In this document: piece after piece, positions 58,316-64,000 of the stretch
Layout of the letters: every line of letters starts with the position of its first letter
Position numbering within the stretch: the stretch's first letter is position 1
Origin: JBAZJN01 sp041651295
GTDB lineage: Bacteria; Patescibacteriota; UBA1384; XYA2-FULL-43-10; CAINNR01
Direction: 5' to 3'
Assembly: GCA_041651295.1 (NCBI GenBank)
Contig: JBAZJN010000001.1
Coordinates: 1 to 64,000, forward strand
Length of the DNA: 64,000 nt
Notes under the pieces: model-generated
The model's input: only the letters and a program-made list of their open reading frames with translations
Database searches by the model: none
What the model was told of the DNA's origin: nothing
Made by a program: the position numbers and the translations under genes

Positions 58316-61300
58316 TTACTCCGTAATTTTGATGAAGCCAAAGATACTTTCCAAGGCTCGCATTATCAACCCCCAAACACCTTCCTTGGCTTCAGCAGTG
58401 ACAAAAATCTGACTTTCCGACTCGGTTTTATTCCCGCCATTATCTGTTGCAATGATTTTTAGATGGTGTATTACAGCTGGCTCCAAACCAGAAATTACTA
58501 CCGAATGTTCAAGAGCTAAATTTTGATCACCTGGAACCGATCCGGAGTAAGGACCTTCGACATTAATTCCATAATCAACCTTACCGGAAGTCGGCTCATC
58601 TGTTTTCCAGGCAACTGAAATTTGTGATTTACCGTTTTCTGAACCAAAGAAAGATGATTCGATCGCAATATCTGAAATTTTCGGCGGTCGTGAATCAAGC
58701 GGGGTGATAAATGATTTCGGACTGCTTTCAGTCAGGTTGCCCAGACTATCTCGCCCGCTGACAGTAATAATATACGTTAAGTTATCCATCAATTCCGTCA
58801 CTTCAACAGTATGAGAAGTTTCCAATTTAGCTTTAACAATTTCCTTATTAGCACCCCCTGTCGAATAATGAAGAATGGTTGATGTCGGAACATTTGTTAC
58901 CCATTGCGCTCGAAAAGCCGGCCTCGGACTGCCAACAATAGTTTCTATGTTGAAATTATTAATCTCCGGCAAAGGCAGAGTATCGAACTGGTAGTCATCA
59001 CTTGTTAGGCTGTTGCCATCAATGTCGTTGCCAAAAATTTTAAAGTGATAGGTTGTGCCGGGAGTCAGGTTAATAATTTTTACCGCATGATTAGTCGCCT
59101 GAGCGCCGGAAATATCCTCTATGTTTGTCCCGTAGCTGTTAGTTTTACCATAAGATATTGTTGATGTGGCAACAGTGGTAGTGGCAAAAGAAATGTCGAT
59201 AGTTGTTAATGTTATATTGGAAACTTTGGTTTCCGAGATCGCCGGTGCAGCACCGGTAGAAAATGTATAAATAGTTGAATAAGCCGAATCGGCGGAATAA
59301 TCGCGGTCTTCATCTAATGACTGTGACTGAAAATAGTACAATGTGGATGGATCCAACCCAGCTAAAGTTACAGAGTGAAGGACCGAGGCAGTCAAATCTC
59401 CGGTCGAGGCGGAAAGATTTGAAACTGATGTGCCGTAGCGAACAATTGAACTTGACGCTCTGTCGGTGGTCCAAGAAACTTTAGCTGAATTCGACTTAAT
59501 CTCACTGACGGTTGGGATCGAAAGATAGTTTGGAGGAGTAAGAAATTTACCAGTCGGAATCTTATGGACAACTGACGATTGCGCTGATTCTTTGCCGGCA
59601 TTATCGACTGCTTTAATGTTGTAGTAGTATTCAGTAGAGTTATTCAGGCCGGAAGCGTCGACATAGGCGGTGCCGGCTGTAGTGGAAAGAAAAGAGTAAC
59701 TCACCCCACCGTCGGTAGAACGATAAATAATATAATGGTCAAATACAGAGGGATCTTGCCCAAGTCCGGCGCTCCATTTTAAAGTTAGGCTCCAAGTCAA
59801 GTAAGCGCGGTTAGAAGAGTCAGTTAAAGAAACACTCGTTGGAGCCGGTGGCGCCGGAGTTTGACAACTAAATGTGGTAGAAGCGACATAAGCTGATTCA
59901 TACGATAAATTACCGGCAGAATTGACGCCAAGAACATAAACGGTATTGACCCCTTGAATTGTGGCATAAGCGTCGGGACCAATGGAAACATGGTCGGCTT
60001 GGGAAGCGACATAAGTAACATTGGATATCGTCGGAGCAGCGTTAATACTGTAATAATAACCAACAACCGGCGGATCTCCGGCACCGATCGATGATTTATC
60101 CCAGGAAATTGTAAACGAATTTGAGTCAGAAGTGCTCGGATTAACAACGAGATTCGTCGGCTTTGCCGGAGCAACTCCGGAATAATAGTAAGTAACTTGT
60201 TGGTAAGTAGAAGAGGTATTATTTGCGTTATCAACTGTTCTTACATAGAAAATATTGACACCCTCTTGGTAGGCTTCGACAGCAAGAACGGAGCGAGTAA
60301 TGTCGTCATCGGTCTGAGACCAAGAAGCATCAGTGGCTCTTTTGTATTCATAATATTTGATACCGCTGGCTCCGCCACCGACCCCATTTGGATCGGTTCC
60401 TGCCGGCCAACTTAAGGTATACGAATTTGTTGTCGTATAGCCTGCCGGATCAGAGGCGACAAATGTCGGCCGAGTTGGCAAAGTAATGTCATAGCCAAAG
60501 TCAAAAAGGGTAACAGCAGTTCCAATGTTGCCAATTGCGTCTTTAGTTTCCAGTCTGAAGTAAAAGTGCTTGCCGTCATCGGCGGATGATATGGAAGTAG
60601 AGTAAGTTTGGGCATCCGCCTCTGCTCCGACATGGGCTTGATAAGTTGACGGATCGACCGAAGCGTTGGTGCCAAAATAAATGTAGTAGCCAACCAAACC
60701 GGAATCGGGATCGGCAGCCCCGGAAAAAGTAATATTAGTCGCCCCGGAATAGTTTATCCAAGTGCTGGCAGTAACGGCATTACCTCCGACAGTAACCGCG
60801 GAAACAGTTGGATTAGTCGGTGGAGTTGGATCAGTTAACCAACCGGTATTGCCATTGATATTAGGATCAGGATATGGCGTGGAGTTAGAAGTTACAAACC
60901 ACTTGGCGCCGCCGGTTACGTTAGAATGGGAAACGCTGACATAATCGGCAATAACCATACCGGATGCTTTAGTAAGAGTAAATTGAGTTGAGCCGTCTGA
61001 TGAATCAATTGTCACCAAATTGCCAGAGGTTCCATTTAAGAAATTCGAACCGGTCATGGTGTATGTTGTGCCACTGGTGAATTTAACAGTCCTTGTTCCG
61101 GCGGACGCCATTGTCATATTGGCAAAAGTGAAGGCACCGGAAAAAGTAAGAACTGCCGTACCGGGGGCGATCAAAATATTGTTATATGTTTTTGTCCCGC
61201 CGATAAAACTGAGAGTCCCTCCGCCTGCATAAATAAAGGAGATAGTCGAACCTGTAGCTGTTAAGCTTAACCCCGTATCCTCAACTCTCCAACCATAGTT

Positions 61301-64000
61301 TCCATTTGTTATTGTGATTAATGAATTACTAATATCGACAGACCTGGTAATCGTTCCTAAACTTTTAAAATAATATGGGGTGGTAATACTGTAACCAGCC
61401 GAAACAAAACTTCCAGCGGTCACACCTACGGTATTAGTGACTGTCAGAGCATCAGTCAGAGTATATGTCCCTGTCGGAGCCGTAATATAAAACCAATTGA
61501 ACTGTTTTGTCGCCGAAGTTATGGTATACGAAGCTGTTCTTCCCGCAAGATTATAGGTACCACTACTATTAGTCAAAGACATCCCTGATATCAATGTCAA
61601 ATTGCCATAGCTGGTATTGCTGGAAGATAACATAGTCCATCTCGGATCAGTTCCTAAATCTGTTGCACCGGTCCAAACGATTGACTTGCCAAGACGCGGC
61701 ATATCGGCGGTAACCGTGACTCCGGAATTGTAAACAAAACCCGCGCCACTTAACCCGCCCATCCAAACATTGTCCTGCGGAAGTGGCACGCGATTATTAC
61801 CGCTTTCACCGGACCAATTGGTAACATCAGACCAACTTCCGCCCGTCGCATCATTCCAACTCTGGGCTTCGGCTGTCGTAAATGTAACCGTTTCGTCTCC
61901 GCCGGTACGCGAGTTGCCACCGCAATCACCGACTAAATTTGCTCCGCCATTAGTTAAATCCAGTCCGCCGGCAGTAGTTCTTGCAAAAGTAATATCTTGA
62001 AAATCCGCATTATTTACGGACACTGTCGCACCCGTTACTGTTATCGTCTGGGGAGTGCCGAGAGTACCAGATTGGACCAAAACCCTATCGGTGGCTGAAT
62101 TCCCAGTTGCAACAAAAGTGCCGGTAACGGTAATATTTGCTGAAATAGTAAAGCCGTCGGTTTTAACCGCTGTTCCGGTTCGGGAAAGCGTTCCAAAAGT
62201 TGATCCCGGGGCATTTAATATCGGGGTTCCAGAACCGGTAATATTAACCGTGTTAAATGTTACGCCCGACCCGCCGGTGGTAGCTACAATCGGATTCACG
62301 CTGGCGCCTGTTAAATTGATGGTGGAAGTGTTGGCGTTAAGAGTCAGGCTGGTTGTGTTTGCAATCGACAGACCATTAATTGTGCTGGACATATTGATGG
62401 TCGAGTTGCCAAGCGTTAAGGTTCTTGCAACCACACCGGTAGCATTAATACCTATCCAATTATGAGTAAGAGAGCCTGCGCCGCCGTCGGTAATAAGTGT
62501 TCCCGAAGTTAAAGTAACGGCATTACTAACATTACTGGCGTCTCCTAAAGTAATTGTCCCGACGCTGGTAGTAAGCTGATAAAGTGTATTCCCGGCCGAA
62601 ACTAGTGTTCCGTTGGCATTCATAGCCAAAACCGCCGCTCCACTTGTCGTATATTTTCCCGATGCCAAAGTTACGCTACCCGAAACTGTCAGAGTAACTG
62701 CATTGTGAGTTAATGTGTTAGTATAGCCCGTACAATCCAGCGACTTGGCAACAGATGCGACATTAACCGTAGCGTTTCCGGAGCTGGGTAGAGCAAAAAC
62801 CGCATCAGAGGCTGTTGGCACAACTCCTTCGTTCCAAGCTCCCGCCGTGTCCCAATTTCCTCCAGCTGCCGAGACAGTTCGAACATTACCACTACCACTG
62901 GCCGTCCAACCAGTGTTGCCAGTTGTATTTGGATCGGGAGAAGGCGTTGAGTTGATTGTTGAATACCAAGTTGCCCCGCCACTAACTGCCATCCGGCTTT
63001 TGGCTGCATAATCGGCAACCACAACTCCGTCCGGCTTGGTCATTGCAATCGCTGTTGCGTGATCCGAAGAATCAAAGGTTACCAAATTGCCACTGGTGCC
63101 GTTGAAGTAGAGATTGGTTCCGGCAGAAGCCGTTAATGTTTTACCGACAGTCATTGTGAAAGTATTTCCTCCGGTTGACCCACCGGAAAATTCCAATGAT
63201 CCGGAAGTCAGAGCAATGTTGTTGTTGATAGTGCCAGTGCCGGCCGCAGTGGTGAAGACTGCTTTTCCAGAAGGTTTGGCGATGGTGAGGGTGGTGCCAG
63301 CCAGATTACTTATTGCGGAGGCAGTAACTGTTTGAACTCCAACGCCAGTCAATGTTAGTGCCGTAGTTCCGCTTTTTAATCCTTTATTTGATGTTGCCAG
63401 ATCACCAGTCAAAAATATGGTGCCTCCATTAACAATGTAGTTGGGGTCAATTGAGTTAAAGCTGAGTGTTCCGCCGACTGTGGGATTACCAGTAATATTA
63501 AGTATTGGATAGCCTACCCCAGATGAAAACGAAACATTATAGAAAGTATTACTTCCTGTAACCCATTGCATTGTCGCTAGTGGAATTAAAACTACCGTAC
63601 TTGTGCCACAATTAAAAATACCGCCCGAAAAATCAGCATTATATGTATTGTATGTCAAAGAAGATCGCACATAATCAAAACCTATAGTTATAGTATTTGC
63701 GCCTGCATCAAATGTACCAGCGGAAAGTTGAAAACCGGAAGAAGTTAAATTTCCGGTTAACGTCACCGTCCTGCTCGAATTAAACTTTAATTGCGGGTAT
63801 TTCCCAAGATTAGGATTCCAAGAGATGTCCTCTGTCTGCTGCCAATCAATTACGGTTGTGCCGCCATTTTGTCCGGTTGATGATGTGTCTGAAGATGTTA
63901 AATCACCTAATAGTATAATTGTGCCACCATTACTATAAAATGCGACATCACCAGCCGCAAAATTTAAAGTTCCAGTTACAGTAGGTGTGCCAGTAATCGA
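58316..64000 (-). CDS. Giant repeat-rich surface protein, 5' end beyond window
   Basis: The frame stays open from 58316 to the right edge, giving at least 1894 residues without a start; the real start is outside. The N-terminal 1000 residues are Thr/Gly/Ser-rich beta-solenoid-like repeats (NGGTIFLTGDL, TVGGTLSFNS, GLKSGTTALTLTG), as in autotransporter-like adhesins. From about residue 1070 on, fibronectin/Ig-like modules appear (FDFGYDITLPTRPTFVASDP, VSWTTDRASSS, VAWKTDEPTSG). The C-terminus (LIMRALESIFGFIKITE) resembles that of the giant protein at 53042. Probably a paralogue used for surface attachment. Confidence 0.85.
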   Translation of the reverse strand, partial: SITGTPTVTGTLNFAAGDVAFYSNGGTIILLGDLTSSDTSSTGQNGGTTVIDWQQTEDISWNPNLGKYPQLKFNSSRTVTLTGNLTSSGFQLSAGTFDAGANTITIGFDYVRSSLTYNTYNADFSGGIFNCGTSTVVLIPLATMQWVTGSNTFYNVSFSSGVGYPILNITGNPTVGGTLSFNSIDPNYIVNGGTIFLTGDLATSNKGLKSGTTALTLTGVGVQTVTASAISNLAGTTLTIAKPSGKAVFTTAAGTGTINNNIALTSGSLEFSGGSTGGNTFTMTVGKTLTASAGTNLYFNGTSGNLVTFDSSDHATAIAMTKPDGVVVADYAAKSRMAVSGGATWYSTINSTPSPDPNTTGNTGWTASGSGNVRTVSAAGGNWDTAGAWNEGVVPTASDAVFALPSSGNATVNVASVAKSLDCTGYTNTLTHNAVTLTVSGSVTLASGKYTTSGAAVLAMNANGTLVSAGNTLYQLTTSVGTITLGDASNVSNAVTLTSGTLITDGGAGSLTHNWIGINATGVVARTLTLGNSTINMSSTINGLSIANTTSLTLNANTSTINLTGASVNPIVATTGGSGVTFNTVNITGSGTPILNAPGSTFGTLSRTGTAVKTDGFTISANITVTGTFVATGNSATDRVLVQSGTLGTPQTITVTGATVSVNNADFQDITFARTTAGGLDLTNGGANLVGDCGGNSRTGGDETVTFTTAEAQSWNDATGGSWSDVTNWSGESGNNRVPLPQDNVWMGGLSGAGFVYNSGVTVTADMPRLGKSIVWTGATDLGTDPRWTMLSSSNTSYGNLTLISGMSLTNSSGTYNLAGRTASYTITSATKQFNWFYITAPTGTYTLTDALTVTNTVGVTAGSFVSAGYSITTPYYFKSLGTITRSVDISNSLITITNGNYGWRVEDTGLSLTATGSTISFIYAGGGTLSFIGGTKTYNNILIAPGTAVLTFSGAFTFANMTMASAGTRTVKFTSGTTYTMTGSNFLNGTSGNLVTIDSSDGSTQFTLTKASGMVIADYVSVSHSNVTGGAKWFVTSNSTPYPDPNINGNTGWLTDPTPPTNPTVSAVTVGGNAVTASTWINYSGATNITFSGAADPDSGLVGYYIYFGTNASVDPSTYQAHVGAEADAQTYSTSISSADDGKHFYFRLETKDAIGNIGTAVTLFDFGYDITLPTRPTFVASDPAGYTTTNSYTLSWPAGTDPNGVGGGASGIKYYEYKRATDASWSQTDDDITRSVLAVEAYQEGVNIFYVRTVDNANNTSSTYQQVTYYYSGVAPAKPTNLVVNPSTSDSNSFTISWDKSSIGAGDPPVVGYYYSINAAPTISNVTYVASQADHVSIGPDAYATIQGVNTVYVLGVNSAGNLSYESAYVASTTFSCQTPAPPAPTSVSLTDSSNRAYLTWSLTLKWSAGLGQDPSVFDHYIIYRSTDGGVSYSFLSTTAGTAYVDASGLNNSTEYYYNIKAVDNAGKESAQSSVVHKIPTGKFLTPPNYLSIPTVSEIKSNSAKVSWTTDRASSSIVRYGTSVSNLSASTGDLTASVLHSVTLAGLDPSTLYYFQSQSLDEDRDYSADSAYSTIYTFSTGAAPAISETKVSNITLTTIDISFATTTVATSTISYGKTNSYGTNIEDISGAQATNHAVKIINLTPGTTYHFKIFGNDIDGNSLTSDDYQFDTLPLPEINNFNIETIVGSPRPAFRAQWVTNVPTSTILHYSTGGANKEIVKAKLETSHTVEVTELMDNLTYIITVSGRDSLGNLTESSPKSFITPLDSRPPKISDIAIESSFFGSENGKSQISVAWKTDEPTSGKVDYGINVEGPYSGSVPGDQNLALEHSVVISGLEPAVIHHLKIIATDNGGNKTESESQIFVTAEAKEGVWGLIMRALESIFGFIKITE

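Noticed and set aside
60197..63335. Plus-strand ORFs of 70-140 codons opposite the last giant gene
   Set aside because: They mirror the Thr/Gly-rich repeats of the minus-strand protein and have no ribosome sites or domains.
1..64000. Recoded TGA (code 25) as in some CPR lineages
   Set aside because: TGA is used as a normal stop, for example at the ends of the genes at 14396-15730 and 21850-22260, and none interrupts a conserved domain.

Overview
The window looks like a genome segment of an uncultured Candidate Phyla Radiation (Patescibacteria) bacterium. Evidence from the sequence: AT-rich genome with short or overlapping intergenic gaps, standard code (TGA used as stop), compact housekeeping proteins (a shortened TsaB, a short RuvC), QueH rather than QueG, a membrane-anchored Clp ATPase, PH-domain and LCP proteins, and three very large fibronectin/Ig-like surface proteins. 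This placement is inference from gene content; no rRNA is present.

Layout. 1-2100 is a tandem array of three related coiled-coil genes, each with its own near-identical promoter that lies only 6-9 nt before the ATG. 2197-2839 holds a PaaX/Cas2-like regulator bracketed by two 36-bp near-identical repeats. 2870-3395 is an IS200-type element. 3420-5050 is a GC-rich, probably foreign, two-gene island (unknown membrane protein plus lipoprotein L,D-transpeptidase). 5168-20003 is a plus-strand block: yebC, ruvC, galT-like, a glycan cluster (GT81-like synthase with a frameshift and a degenerate HAD domain, histidine phosphatase, GT4/GT2 enzymes, kinase-like protein, phosphomannomutase), ruvA, ruvB, queH, small membrane proteins and queA. 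20318-25803 continues with a lamin-tail surface protein, tsaE, compact tsaB, an LCP ligase and a PrsA-like foldase.

25916-35531 is a minus-strand housekeeping block: unknown helical protein, lepA, nfo, metallophosphoesterase, membrane-anchored protein, murJ, an ITPase, ftsH and tilS. Two CAT-anticodon tRNAs (initiator and elongator Met) follow, then a DivIC-like protein, a 1505-residue surface protein and a CAP protein. At 41869-42189 a tRNA with anticodon CAT (best read as tRNA-Ile2) is interrupted by a 245-nt group I intron, followed by a hairpin-rich cassette ending in a duplicate of the tRNA 3' end. Then come an L,D-transpeptidase, a PIN-type toxin with a small upstream antitoxin candidate, a C39 peptidase, the membrane Clp ATPase, a ferredoxin, a second GC-rich foreign cassette (48524-49735), a CsoR-family protein without Cys or His behind a CsoR-like operator, a ZIP transporter, a MacB-type ABC exporter and two giant adhesin-like proteins separated by a four-helix-bundle gene. 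The last protein runs off the right edge.

Main themes: envelope and surface building (glycosyltransferases, LCP, MurJ, two L,D-transpeptidases, PrsA, FtsH, giant surface proteins), tRNA biology (QueA/QueH, TsaE/TsaB, TilS beside tRNA genes, intron-bearing tRNA-Ile2) and recombination (RuvABC). Several first-of-operon genes carry extended -10 boxes directly before the ATG, suggesting leaderless mRNAs, whereas internal genes often show Shine-Dalgarno sites. Two structural repeat families (a three-hairpin element with stem CCCTGTTAAAT and REP-like hairpins) are scattered through the intergenic spaces.
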